Shown: piece after piece, positions 35,107 through 43,652 of the stretch
Numbering within the stretch: the stretch's first letter is position 1
Layout of the letters: every line of letters begins with the position of its first letter
NCBI GenBank assembly: GCA_029866205.1
Contig: JARWZT010000008.1
Span: forward strand, 1-64,000
Source: Rhodoferax sp.
Lineage (GTDB): Bacteria; Pseudomonadota; Gammaproteobacteria; Burkholderiales; Burkholderiaceae_C
Direction: 5' to 3'
Length of the DNA: 64,000 nucleotides
Notes under the pieces: generated by a model
Seen by the model: the letters and a program-made list of their open reading frames with translations, nothing else
What the model was told of the DNA's origin: nothing
Databases searched by the model: none
Translations under genes and position numbers: made by a program

Positions 35107-36258
35107 ATGACAGGCACCACGACCGACCCGGCAAGCGCAACACCCGACGAGGCGCCCATGGGCGTTCCCGAGCTCAGCGCCCTGGCACCCAAGCCGTCGA
35201 CCCAAGGCTACCGCCGCCCGGTGCGGCTACTGCTGTGGGGCGCGGGGCCGGCGCATTTGCGTTTCTTGCGATCGCTGCAAAAGTCGCCCATCGCCCACGC
35301 TGAAATCACCCTGCTCACCCAGCAAACGCAGGTCTTTTCACCCAGGCTGTTGGCCCGCTTCATGGCCAACGAATGCGCCATCTCCCAATGCCTGACCGAT
35401 ATCGAGCCCCTGGTCCAGGGCAACGGTGTGCGTTGGGCGGGTCGGCAGGGCCGGGCCATGGACGCCGCCTCGCGCACCGTGCTATTGGACGACCGCCAGG
35501 TCATGGAATACGACGTTTTGTCGATCAATATCGGTGCCCAGCCCCATCGTGAGGCGGTGGAACGGGCCATACCGGGCGCGCGCGAACATGGTTTGTTTGT
35601 GCCGCCCATCGAAAGCTTCGTCAGCATGTGGCCCAAAGTCTGTGACATGGGACGCAGCCGCGCACTTCGCGTTGCCGTGGTCGGCCATTGCACGATGGGA
35701 TTTGAGTTGGCGCTTGCCGTTCGGCAGCGCATGCCCACGGCCGCTGTCACCTGGGTACCGGCACCGCAGGAGGCCGCCCGCAGCTACCCGGACACGCTGC
35801 ATCAGCGCATGCTGGCCGTCCTTCGGACCCAACGCGTGACCGTGCTGTACGAGCCGGTAGCCGCCTTGGAACGCAATGACGTGGTGCTCGCCAGCGGTGC
35901 CCGCCTGGCCTGTGATGTACCGCTGCTGGTGCTGTCGCCGTCCACCCCCGCCTGGCTGCACGACACCGGCTTGGCCGACTCTGCACAAGGATCGCTGTCC
36001 TTGGACCAGCACCTATTGACGGATGCCTATGAGCGCAGCACCAGCCACCCTGAGGTTTTCTTTGTCCAGCAAGACAGCAAGGTGCTGGCCCCCAATCTGC
36101 ACGCCAGCATGAACGCCGAACCCGACCGCTTGCGCCCACTGCAGGCGCCCAGCAGCTACTTTTTGTATGCCGGAGCACAGCACGCTCTGATGTCTTGGCG
36201 CGGCCATTGCATCCAGGGGCGGGGAGTTGGCTGGCTCAAGCAGTACCTCCAAACCTAA
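35107..36258 (+). CDS. Second FAD/NAD-type oxidoreductase with degenerate dinucleotide motifs
   Basis: A 383-residue protein 5 bases after the selD fusion. It follows the same fold as the fusion's N-terminal half: RLLLWGAGPAHLRFLRSL (degenerate FAD motif), FSPRLLARFMANE, VLSINIGAQPH, LRVAVVGHCTMGFELALAV and VFFVQQDSKVLAPN. In the second Rossmann motif the middle Gly is Cys (GHCTMG) and the usual C-terminal GD of FAD binding reads QQD. It may be a regulatory or non-enzymatic partner of the SelD fusion, or a paralog with altered cofactor use. Tight spacing implies one operon. Confidence 0.8.
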   Translation: MTGTTTDPASATPDEAPMGVPELSALAPKPSTQGYRRPVRLLLWGAGPAHLRFLRSLQKSPIAHAEITLLTQQTQVFSPRLLARFMANECAISQCLTDIEPLVQGNGVRWAGRQGRAMDAASRTVLLDDRQVMEYDVLSINIGAQPHREAVERAIPGAREHGLFVPPIESFVSMWPKVCDMGRSRALRVAVVGHCTMGFELALAVRQRMPTAAVTWVPAPQEAARSYPDTLHQRMLAVLRTQRVTVLYEPVAALERNDVVLASGARLACDVPLLVLSPSTPAWLHDTGLADSAQGSLSLDQHLLTDAYERSTSHPEVFFVQQDSKVLAPNLHASMNAEPDRLRPLQAPSSYFLYAGAQHALMSWRGHCIQGRGVGWLKQYLQT

Positions 36259-36293
36259 AGCGTAAACCTGCCCCACCCAATCAGGAGATTGTG

Positions 36294-36767
36294 ATGAACA
36301 CCCTACCCGAGCACGCCCACGACAGCACGGTGCAAGAGCGCAAAGTCGATACGCTGCTGCACCACTACGGCTTGAGCCACGTTCATCCCACCAATGAACT
36401 GATCCACATGGCGGCTATTCCCGCCATCATGCTGAGCTTGATCGGACTGATGTTTGCGCTGCATCCAGCGGTGGCGGTAGCGTTCTTTGCGGCCAGCATG
36501 GTCTATTACGCCCGCTTGTCATGGCCGTTTACCGGCTGCATGCTGCTGGTGTCTTCGGTCATTTTGGCGGTGGTTGATGCGCTGGAGGCGCACGGCGTGC
36601 TGGTCCCCGTGTCGGTGATCGTGTTTGTGGTGGCCTGGATTTTTCAATTCATCGGTCACCGGATTGAGGGCAAGAAACCCTCTTTTTTTGAAGATGTGCA
36701 GTACCTGTGGGTCGGGCCCCTGTTTGTCCTGAGCAAAGGCTTCTTGCGTTTGGGCTTGCGCTGGTAA
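36294..36767 (+). CDS. DUF962/Mpo1-like integral membrane protein
   Basis: A 157-residue membrane protein with four hydrophobic segments. Family marks are the N-terminal HHYGLSHVHPTNELIHMAAIP and the C-terminal FIGHRIEGKKPSFFED followed by WVGPLFVLSK. Yeast Mpo1 of this family is an Fe-dependent dioxygenase that shortens 2-hydroxy fatty acids; the conserved His residues are present here. A ribosome site AGGAGA precedes the ATG at 36294. The next gene starts 2 bases after the stop. Confidence 0.9.
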   Translation: MNTLPEHAHDSTVQERKVDTLLHHYGLSHVHPTNELIHMAAIPAIMLSLIGLMFALHPAVAVAFFAASMVYYARLSWPFTGCMLLVSSVILAVVDALEAHGVLVPVSVIVFVVAWIFQFIGHRIEGKKPSFFEDVQYLWVGPLFVLSKGFLRLGLRW

Positions 36768-36769
36768 GC

Positions 36770-38746
36770 ATGGCACACAACGCGCGCAATCGCAGGGGGC
36801 CACTGCGTCCACTGCACCGGTTGATGCGCGAAAGCCGCCTGCTGTTGCGCCTTGAGGCGCCCTACTTCGTCGGCGGAGCCCGGACGCTACTGGCTGTGCT
36901 GGCGGTAGCATTGATTCCAGCGCTGTACGTCGTGATCTATCTCTCCAGTGTCTGGGACCCGGGCGCCCACAGCGGCGCGCTGCAAGTGGGCCTGGTCAAC
37001 CTCGACTTGGGTGTGGTCTACCGCGAGCAGGCGGTCAATATGGGAGAGGAACTGGTCTCCCAACTGGAGCGTAACGCGCGCTTTGGCTACCAACAGATTG
37101 ACGATGCAGACGCGGCGCGTCAGCAAGTACGCCTTGGCACTTTGGCTTTTGCACTCATCATTCCGCGCGATTTCAGCTCCAATGCGGTACCCGGCGCCCA
37201 ACCGGGGGCCGGGAAATTGGTGGTGTACGCCTCAGAGGGCAATAGTTTTGAAGGCGCGCGCATCGCCCAACTGTTTGCGGCCGAGCTGGGGCACAAGGTC
37301 AATGAAAGTCTCAATGAACAGCGCTGGAGCCTGGTACTCCTGAATGCCGCGGGCTCCAAAGACAGTGTCGAACGGCTGCGTCACGCCGCATCCCAACTGC
37401 ATGCAGCGGCGGACGAACTCAGCAGCGGGACTTCGCGGGCCGCGATCGGTGCCAAGGCGATGGGCAGCAGTGCCTCGCGCCTGAATGAGGGTGTCGCCCA
37501 GCTCGGTACCGGCGTGCACCAGCTGGGCGTCGGCTTACGCAGCCTCGATGCCAAGCGCCCACGCAATTCTGAACTCAGCGCTTTGAACGCCGGCGCAGAG
37601 GCACTGCAGGCGGGCCATGAAGAGCTGCACAAAACACTGCAAAACTTGCAACAAGGCAGCCAAGCGTTGAGCGCTGGCGTAACGGCCTTCAAGCAGGAGG
37701 CGGACAGCAGCCTCTTGGTTCGCGCTGCAGCGCGCGATGGCGTGACCCAACTTGCCCTGGGCCTGTACCAATTGGACAGCGGCCTGCAGAGCGCAGGCGA
37801 GGGCCAGCAAAAACTCAGCGATGGTGCCTCGCAACTGAGCACCGGCGTGGGAACCCTCACCGGGGGCGTGCGCGCCCTGAACGGCGGCTTGCGCACCCTG
37901 GTCAGCAAACTTCCGGAGGACAGCCAAATTGACAGTCTCACGGAAGGTGCCAGCGAACTGGCGCGCGCCAGTGCGACGTTGGCACTGGCCAACGACAAAA
38001 TCAGCAGCGCGAGCCGGTCGGTCTTGGACGGCACCAGCCTGCTGGTGAGCGCGCTACCCGCACCGCTGGATGCGCCCCAGGGCAGCGCCCGCGGCTTGGC
38101 AAACTCGGTTCAGCCGGCGCTGGAAATCGAGGCGAGTGTGCAAAACAGCGGCAGCGGATTTGCCGCCAATATCATTCCCGCCGCACTTTGGCTGGGCGCT
38201 GGCATTGCGGCATTTTTCGTGAATCTGCGCTTGCTGCCCACCGCAGCGCGCCATTTCAGCCCGTGGGCGCGACTGATGGGCAAGCTCGCCCTGCCGGCCG
38301 CCGTGGTTCTGCTGCAGGCGATGCTGGTCTTGGTGACTGTTTTTTATGTCCTCCAGATCAAGGTGGTTCAACCTACCGCACTCGCCTGCACGGTGGTCAC
38401 TGCCGGCCTCACCTTTTTGTTGATTGTTTGCGCCCTGACGCGGCTGATGGGCGACGCGGGCAAAGCCCTTGCGATGTTGCTTCTGGCCGTGCAACTGTCA
38501 TCTTCGGGCGGCGTACTGCCAGTCGAGCTAAGCGGAACTTTTTTTGCCAGTGTCAGTCCGTGGCTTCCAATGACGTGGGTCGTTCAGGGCCTCAAGGCCA
38601 CTCTTTTTGGGGCGTTTGATGGGCTTTGGCAAGCGTCCTGGCACCAAGTATTGCTCGCCGGCGCTGTTGCGGCCCTATCGGCCACGTTTATTGGACGCTG
38701 GCGCTACGTACCGAGAAGCGCATTACGCCCATCCATCGACCTGTGA
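36770..38746 (+). CDS. YhgE/Pip-family membrane protein (ABC-2-like)
   Basis: A 658-residue inner-membrane protein. One N-terminal membrane segment (LLAVLAVALIPALYVVIYLSSVWDP, about 40-60) leads to an extracytoplasmic domain (LQVGLVNLDLGV; ALIIPRDFSSNAV), then a long Ala/Leu/Gly/Ser-rich helical stalk (about 205-440) with repeated 'L..G...L..G...L..G' spacing (GVAQLGTGVHQLGVGL; GASQLSTGVGTLTGG). Five hydrophobic segments end the protein (LWLGAGIAAFFVN onward). Relatives include phage-infection protein Pip and YhgE; the fold resembles ABC-2 transporters. Substrate unknown. Confidence 0.88.
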   Translation: MAHNARNRRGPLRPLHRLMRESRLLLRLEAPYFVGGARTLLAVLAVALIPALYVVIYLSSVWDPGAHSGALQVGLVNLDLGVVYREQAVNMGEELVSQLERNARFGYQQIDDADAARQQVRLGTLAFALIIPRDFSSNAVPGAQPGAGKLVVYASEGNSFEGARIAQLFAAELGHKVNESLNEQRWSLVLLNAAGSKDSVERLRHAASQLHAAADELSSGTSRAAIGAKAMGSSASRLNEGVAQLGTGVHQLGVGLRSLDAKRPRNSELSALNAGAEALQAGHEELHKTLQNLQQGSQALSAGVTAFKQEADSSLLVRAAARDGVTQLALGLYQLDSGLQSAGEGQQKLSDGASQLSTGVGTLTGGVRALNGGLRTLVSKLPEDSQIDSLTEGASELARASATLALANDKISSASRSVLDGTSLLVSALPAPLDAPQGSARGLANSVQPALEIEASVQNSGSGFAANIIPAALWLGAGIAAFFVNLRLLPTAARHFSPWARLMGKLALPAAVVLLQAMLVLVTVFYVLQIKVVQPTALACTVVTAGLTFLLIVCALTRLMGDAGKALAMLLLAVQLSSSGGVLPVELSGTFFASVSPWLPMTWVVQGLKATLFGAFDGLWQASWHQVLLAGAVAALSATFIGRWRYVPRSALRPSIDL

Positions 38747-38763
38747 CGCCCGCAGTGGCTTGG

Positions 38764-39996
38764 TTAAACCAGCACGATGGCGTTGCCGATCTGCGACCAG
38801 CGCCGGCGCAAAAACAGCCAGGCACACAAACCCACACCCATCATGCAAAGTGACGCGGCGGCCAGCGCCACCGTCGAATGCATCACCCAGGGGGATACCA
38901 ACCCCGCCACGATGCCATTGGCCGACGAGCCAATGAACATTTGAAGGGACGAGGCCATGCCCCGGCGCTCCGGGTGCAGGTCCAGCACCAGCAAGGTCAC
39001 CACCGGGACCATCATGGCCCAGCCGAAGGCAAATATTCCCAGCGGCAACAGCGCCCAGGCCACATGGGCGTCCCAGACCATATTGGCGATCAGGTTCAGC
39101 ACCCCAATGCACAACATGATGACAAAGCCATCACGAATCTGCCGCTTGGGCGTGCGCCGGCCCGCAACCCGGCCACTCACCCAAGCGCCCGCCATGATGC
39201 CGGTGATCACCACCAAGAAAAACCAAAAAAACTGCTGTGGCAACAAATGCAAGTGTTCACCCAAAAAGACCGGTGCACTCAGTACGTACAAAAATACGCC
39301 ATTGAAGGGGACACCACTGGCCAAGGCGAGCAGCAGAAATCGCGGATCTGCACCCAGTTGCCAATAACCGGCCAGCAAATTGCGGGGGTGAAAGTGCTGG
39401 CGTTGGCTCAGGTGCAAGGTCTCGGGGAGCAACCGGTAGTTGGCGAGCCACAAGGCCACTCCCACCGCCGTCAGAAACCAAAAAATCGCGTGCCAGCTGC
39501 TGTGAATCAACAACCAACCGCCGAGCAAGGGCGCAATTGCGGGTGCCACGCCAAAGTAGATGGTGATTTGACTCATCACCTTTTGTGCCTGGTGGGGTGC
39601 GTACATGTCACGTACCACCGCCCGGGCAATCACAATGCCCGCCCCGGTAGACAGGCCTTGCAGTCCACGAAAGAGAATCAGTTGCCCAATGCTTTGTGAC
39701 AGCGCGCAACCTGCGGACGCCACGGTGAACACCGCGAGCCCCCAAAGCACCACGGGTCGGCGACCGAAACTGTCCGAAATGGCGCCGTGGAAAAGCGCCA
39801 TAAAGGCAAAACCGAAAAGGTAGGCCGAAAGGGTTTGCTGCATCTGCAACGGGGTGGCACCCAGCGATGCGGCAATGCCCGCAAATGCAGGCAAATAGGT
39901 GTCAATCGAAAAAGGCCCCAACATGCCCAGCACGGCCAGCAATACGGCAAACGTCCAGGGCGGCAGACGCCAGAGCGGGTCGGCGTCAGGATTCAT
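38764..39996 (-). CDS. Bcr/CflA-family multidrug efflux transporter (MFS)
   Basis: A 410-residue, 12-segment major facilitator. FSIDTYLPAFAGIAASLG at segment 1 and the loop motif DSFGRRPVVLWGLAVF are typical of Bcr/CflA drug:H+ antiporters, as is RGLQGLSTGAGIVIARAVVRDMY. Convergent with the YhgE/Pip gene, 17 bases apart. Confidence 0.93.
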   Translation of the reverse strand: MNPDADPLWRLPPWTFAVLLAVLGMLGPFSIDTYLPAFAGIAASLGATPLQMQQTLSAYLFGFAFMALFHGAISDSFGRRPVVLWGLAVFTVASAGCALSQSIGQLILFRGLQGLSTGAGIVIARAVVRDMYAPHQAQKVMSQITIYFGVAPAIAPLLGGWLLIHSSWHAIFWFLTAVGVALWLANYRLLPETLHLSQRQHFHPRNLLAGYWQLGADPRFLLLALASGVPFNGVFLYVLSAPVFLGEHLHLLPQQFFWFFLVVITGIMAGAWVSGRVAGRRTPKRQIRDGFVIMLCIGVLNLIANMVWDAHVAWALLPLGIFAFGWAMMVPVVTLLVLDLHPERRGMASSLQMFIGSSANGIVAGLVSPWVMHSTVALAAASLCMMGVGLCAWLFLRRRWSQIGNAIVLV

Positions 39997-40053
39997 TGCT
40001 CAGGAGTGTGTTTCAACATCGGACTATTGGAACACGGGCCAAGCCACGGAAGG

Positions 40054-40230
40054 TCAGTCGGTCGGCGGCGGCGACGCGCCCGGCGCAGCTCCATTGGGAG
40101 GGGGGGGCGGCTCCGAACCCACGCCAGGGCGGCACATGGTTTGCCCATCCCACTGCTGTCCACACCAGCAAAAACCCTCGGCATTGATCAGGCAGGTGCC
40201 TGTACCGCAACAACGTTCGTCTTCTACCAT
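40054..40230 (-). CDS. Small Cys-rich protein with proline-rich tail (58 aa)
   Basis: A short frame starting MVEDERCCGTGTCLINAEGF and continuing CWCGQQWDGQTMC. Six Cys within the first 33 residues (positions 7, 8, 13, 21, 23 and 33) suggest a small metal- or cluster-binding knuckle. The rest is a Pro/Ala/Gly tail. A ribosome site GGAG lies about 9 bases before the ATG. Similar 'RCCGtGtC.id.eG.CwCGq.WdG..Mc' small proteins occur in other betaproteobacteria (recalled, not searched). It is downstream of the EamA transporter gene on the same strand, with 18 bases between. Confidence 0.7.
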   Translation of the reverse strand: MVEDERCCGTGTCLINAEGFCWCGQQWDGQTMCRPGVGSEPPPPPNGAAPGASPPPTD

Positions 40231-40248
40231 CGGATGGTCTCCATAAAT

Positions 40249-41172
40249 TCAGGGAGCGGCAAGAGGCCTATTGCGCACCAGCCACCGCGCACCAAACAGA
40301 TTTAACAACAAGCCCGCCATCAGCAGGGCACCGCCGGCAAAGTGAATGGGCTGCAAAGCCTCGTCAAACACCAGCCATCCCGTGGTCAAACCGACCAAAG
40401 GCACCATCAAACTGAACGGCGCCACCCGGTTTGCCGGATACCGCGAGAGCATTCGCGTCCAGACTCCATAGCCAAACAAGGTAGCACCCCAAGCCAGGTA
40501 CATCAGGGCGCCAAGCGATTGCCACTGAAAATGCAGCAGCGCATCCGCAATAGCCTGCGGTCCCTCAATCCCATAAGACAGCAGGAAAAACGGCAGCGGC
40601 GGCACCAAACTGGCCCACACCACAAACGCTTGCTGGTCCATGGGGCCAAACCGTCCCAACTTGCGGGTCACGATGTTGCCCCCAGCCCACATGACGGCGG
40701 CCGCCAGCGTCAGGGCAAAACCACCCAGCGGCATGCTGATGCCATGCGCGCTGCCAATCAAGACCAGACCTGCGCCGGCCAACACCAAGCCGGCCACCTG
40801 GTTGAGCTGCCAGCGCTCCCCCAGCCAAAGCCCGGCAAACACCATCGTGAAAAACGCCTGCGATTGCAAGACCAGCGACGCCAGACCCGAGGGCATGCCG
40901 ACCCGAATCGCGGAGAACAAAAATGCGAACTGGCCCACCGAGATCGTCACGCCGTAAAGCACATACCAACGCAAGGGCACTTTGGGCGCCCGGAACAACA
41001 ATACCGCTGGGAATGCCGCCAACGAAAACCGCAGCGCGCCCAACAACAGCGGTGGCACCCCCGCGACGCCAATCTTGATGGCGGCAAAATTCATGCCCCA
41101 GACCCAAACCACCAACATCAGCAGCCCCATGTCGCGTGGCGCGATGGGAGCGGTGGGTGGGTGCGCGGACAT
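40249..41172 (-). CDS. EamA/DMT-family transporter
   Basis: A 307-residue ten-segment drug/metabolite transporter with two EamA repeats: LLMLVVWVWGMNFAAIKIGVAGV opens the first and GGFALTLAAAVMWAGGNIVTRKL opens the second. The ATG at 41172 (MSAHPPT) is used; an in-frame TTG at 41184 would overlap the guaD stop codon as TTGA and is also possible. Being directly behind guaD, it may move a purine-related metabolite or be unrelated (inference). Confidence 0.9.
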   Translation of the reverse strand: MSAHPPTAPIAPRDMGLLMLVVWVWGMNFAAIKIGVAGVPPLLLGALRFSLAAFPAVLLFRAPKVPLRWYVLYGVTISVGQFAFLFSAIRVGMPSGLASLVLQSQAFFTMVFAGLWLGERWQLNQVAGLVLAGAGLVLIGSAHGISMPLGGFALTLAAAVMWAGGNIVTRKLGRFGPMDQQAFVVWASLVPPLPFFLLSYGIEGPQAIADALLHFQWQSLGALMYLAWGATLFGYGVWTRMLSRYPANRVAPFSLMVPLVGLTTGWLVFDEALQPIHFAGGALLMAGLLLNLFGARWLVRNRPLAAP

Positions 41173-41180
41173 GGTCGGGT

Positions 41181-42506
41181 TCAAGCCAACGCCGCAGACG
41201 CCACCACCGTGCGCTCAATCACCCGGTCATCCCCCAACACAATCAGCGAAAAAAGCAGTTCTTCCAACGATCCTGCCAGCGCGGTCTTGCGCGCCAGCAG
41301 CGGTGTGGCCTTGGGATTCAAAACCACGAAGTCAGCCTCACAGCCGGGCAACAAATTACCCACCACGCCTGCCAGCCCCAAGGCATGGGCCGCACCCGCC
41401 GTGTGCTGCCACCAAAGTTGCTGGGGAGTGAGCGAGAGTCCGGCCTTGGTTTGGCCCTCACGTCCTACGTAATAGGCCGCCATCATGGTGTGAAAAGGAC
41501 TAAAGCTGGTGCCCCCGCCCACGTCGCTGGCCAGTCCGTAACCAAAGCCCAGGCGGTCCGCGCCCGCATAGTCAAAAAAACCGCTGCCCAAAAACAGGTT
41601 GCTGCTGGGGCTGATGGCGGCCACTGCACCGGTGTCGCGCATGAGGGCACGGTCGGCGTCGTCAAAGTGGATGCAATGCGCGTAGACCGCGCGCCGGCGC
41701 AGCAAGCCGAAATCGGCGTAAGTCGCCAAGTAACTGGAAGACTGCGGAAAAAGTGCCCGCGCCCAGTCGATTTCGTCCTTATTTTCAGCCACATGGCTCT
41801 GGATCCAGACATCGGGGTAGCGAGCCGCCAGATCGCCTGCGCCGCGCAGCTGCGCATCAGTGGAGGTGGGCGCAAAGCGGGGGGTAATCGCGTAGCCCAG
41901 CCGGCCTTGGCCGTGCCAGCGCTGGATCAGTTCCTCGGATTCGATCAGGCTTTGTTCGGTACCGTCGGTCGCTGGACCGGGCTGGTTGAGCAAAGCGGCA
42001 GGCGCATGGCGGTCCATCAGGCACAGCCCGGTGATCAGTCGCATCTGGCGGGTTTGGGCCTGGGCAAACAAGGCGTTGACCGAGGTGCTGTGCGAGGTGG
42101 CGAAGGCCAGCGCCGTCGTCACGCCGTTGCGAAGCAGCTCATCCACAAAAAACGCGGCCGCTTCGTCCGCGTACGCGGTGTCGGAAAAACGCTGCTCTTC
42201 GGGAAAGGTGTAGTTTTCCAACCAAGGCAAAAGTCCGGAGGCCGGAGACCCAATCACATTGGTTTGCGGAAAATGCACATGCATGTCCACAAAGCCCGGC
42301 GCGATGATGCGTCCGGGCAGGTGCTCGACGGGCAGGCGGCAATACTGTGCCGACAGCGCACGCCAGCTGCCGATGGCCTGCACCACCTGCTGGCCCAGCG
42401 CGTTGGGGCCGACCACCAAAAGGCCGTCCTCCTCGTAGCGTGCGCTGCTGGCACCCTGCGCCGGGTCGGCAAACCAAAGCAGACTGGCGCGGTATCCCCG
42501 TTGCAT
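41181..42506 (-). CDS. guaD: Guanine deaminase
   Basis: A 441-residue zinc amidohydrolase that converts guanine to xanthine. Zinc-binding and catalytic motifs: APGFVDMHVHFPQ, IQSHVAENKDEIDW, YAHCIHFDD and GLASDVGGGTSFSPFHTM. Length matches E. coli GuaD (439). The start at 42506 shares its A with the queD stop (TGATG), so the pair is translationally coupled; the frame continues upstream through queD but that part is not guaD-like. Confidence 0.95.
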   Translation of the reverse strand: MQRGYRASLLWFADPAQGASSARYEEDGLLVVGPNALGQQVVQAIGSWRALSAQYCRLPVEHLPGRIIAPGFVDMHVHFPQTNVIGSPASGLLPWLENYTFPEEQRFSDTAYADEAAAFFVDELLRNGVTTALAFATSHSTSVNALFAQAQTRQMRLITGLCLMDRHAPAALLNQPGPATDGTEQSLIESEELIQRWHGQGRLGYAITPRFAPTSTDAQLRGAGDLAARYPDVWIQSHVAENKDEIDWARALFPQSSSYLATYADFGLLRRRAVYAHCIHFDDADRALMRDTGAVAAISPSSNLFLGSGFFDYAGADRLGFGYGLASDVGGGTSFSPFHTMMAAYYVGREGQTKAGLSLTPQQLWWQHTAGAAHALGLAGVVGNLLPGCEADFVVLNPKATPLLARKTALAGSLEELLFSLIVLGDDRVIERTVVASAALA

Positions 42507-42913
42507 CAGGCGCGGCCCATGGTGCAGCCGTCGCCCACCGAATCGCGCCACACCCGCACCTGTGACAGTCCCGAAAAGTGGGGAGCAAGCGCCTGCCAAA
42601 TAAAGGCGCACAGGTTCTCGAGCGTGGCCGGGCCCAGGCCAGGTACGTCGTCGAGCATGCGGTGGTCGAGCTGCGGTCGCAACTGCTCAATCTGCTGTCG
42701 CACCAAGCCCAGGTCCACCACCATGCCGGTGAGGGGATCGCGGGCTCCGCTCACGGTGACCTCCGCGTAATAGGTGTGGCCGTGCACGCGCAGGCTGCCT
42801 TCGCGCTCAATCTCGCGCTGCAAGGTGTGGGCGGCGTCAAAAAAGAACTTCTGGCTGACGCTAAAGCGTGCGTCGGACGCGGCACTTGTGGGATTCAGGG
42901 CGACGTGGCTCAT
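42506..42913 (-). CDS. queD: 6-carboxy-5,6,7,8-tetrahydropterin synthase
   Basis: A 135-residue PTPS-fold enzyme of the queuosine (7-deazaguanine) pathway. FFFDAAHTL gives the first zinc His, RVHGHTYYAEV the other two, and MVVDLGLV and LDHRMLDDV the family core; ATLENLCAFIW holds the catalytic Glu region. The ATG at 42913 overlaps the queE stop as ATGA. Confidence 0.95.
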   Translation of the reverse strand: MSHVALNPTSAASDARFSVSQKFFFDAAHTLQREIEREGSLRVHGHTYYAEVTVSGARDPLTGMVVDLGLVRQQIEQLRPQLDHRMLDDVPGLGPATLENLCAFIWQALAPHFSGLSQVRVWRDSVGDGCTMGRA

Positions 42914-43554
42914 CGGATTCCCGTCATTTTGTGGGTTTGCAGGCTGAGCTTCCACGCTGGGTTTTGCAGACACAGGTCGATGCAAATCTCGGTGTTCCTG
43001 GTGCGCAAAATATCGTCCAGAGGCTGCAAATGGTGGTGTTCAAAGGGCAGGTCTTGCATCGACTGCAGATCGTTCAGCGCAAATCCCGCTTGCGGCCAGA
43101 CCAGCTTGAGTTCCTGTCCGCGGCGTTGCAGCCAAGGCGCACCCGCCTTGGGGCTGACGCAAATCCAGTCAATGCCTTCAGGCGCAGCCAGGGTCCCATT
43201 GGTTTCCACGGCGATCTTGAAATGCTGCGCATGCAGCGCGTCGATCAGGGCGCTGTCCACTTGCAACAGGGGCTCACCACCGGTCAGTACCACAAAGCGG
43301 TGCGTGCTGTCGCCCAACGGCCACAGAGCGGCAATTTGCGAAGCCAGGGCCTGCGCAGTGTCAAAACGAGCGCCCAGCGTGCCGTTGGTGCCTACAAAAT
43401 CAGTGTCGCAAAACTGGCAGACGGCGCTGCTTCGGTCTGCCTCGCGGCCCGACCACAGGTTGCATCCGGCAAAGCGGCAAAACACGGCAGGTTTGCCGGC
43501 GTTGGCGCCCTCGCCTTGCAAGGTGTAGAAAATTTCCTTGACCTGGTAACTCAT
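42910..43554 (-). CDS. queE: 7-carboxy-7-deazaguanine synthase (radical SAM), CX14CX2C type
   Basis: A 214-residue radical SAM enzyme that makes the 7-deazaguanine ring from carboxytetrahydropterin. IFYTLQGEGANAGKPAVFCRFAGCNLW opens the protein over about residues 8-34; the cluster Cys are spaced CX14CX2C (C-NLWSG...-CQFC), the variant described for Burkholderia QueE. FVVLTGGEPLLQ and AVETNGTLAAP are the SAM-binding segments. Forms a coupled operon with queD and guaD. A 33-codon frame overlaps its start. Confidence 0.95.
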   Translation of the reverse strand: MSYQVKEIFYTLQGEGANAGKPAVFCRFAGCNLWSGREADRSSAVCQFCDTDFVGTNGTLGARFDTAQALASQIAALWPLGDSTHRFVVLTGGEPLLQVDSALIDALHAQHFKIAVETNGTLAAPEGIDWICVSPKAGAPWLQRRGQELKLVWPQAGFALNDLQSMQDLPFEHHHLQPLDDILRTRNTEICIDLCLQNPAWKLSLQTHKMTGIR

Positions 43555-43652
43555 GGCACAGCCGCCGTGGGTGACAACGCGGGGTCAAGGCGAAGGGTTT
43601 CGCGGATGGTCGACGGGAGGGCGACGACGATCCCAGCGAGGTTTTTATACAT
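43551..43652 (-). CDS. Possible 33-residue leader ORF coupled to queE
   Basis: The frame begins MYKNLAGIVVALPSTIRE, ends with PTAAVP, and its stop overlaps the queE start as ATGA. A strong ribosome site (AGAGGA) lies 5-6 bases before its ATG, whereas queE itself has none that is as good. Translation of this mini-gene could drive queE translation. It could also be a chance frame; no similarity is known to me. Confidence 0.45.
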   Translation of the reverse strand: MYKNLAGIVVALPSTIRETLRLDPALSPTAAVP

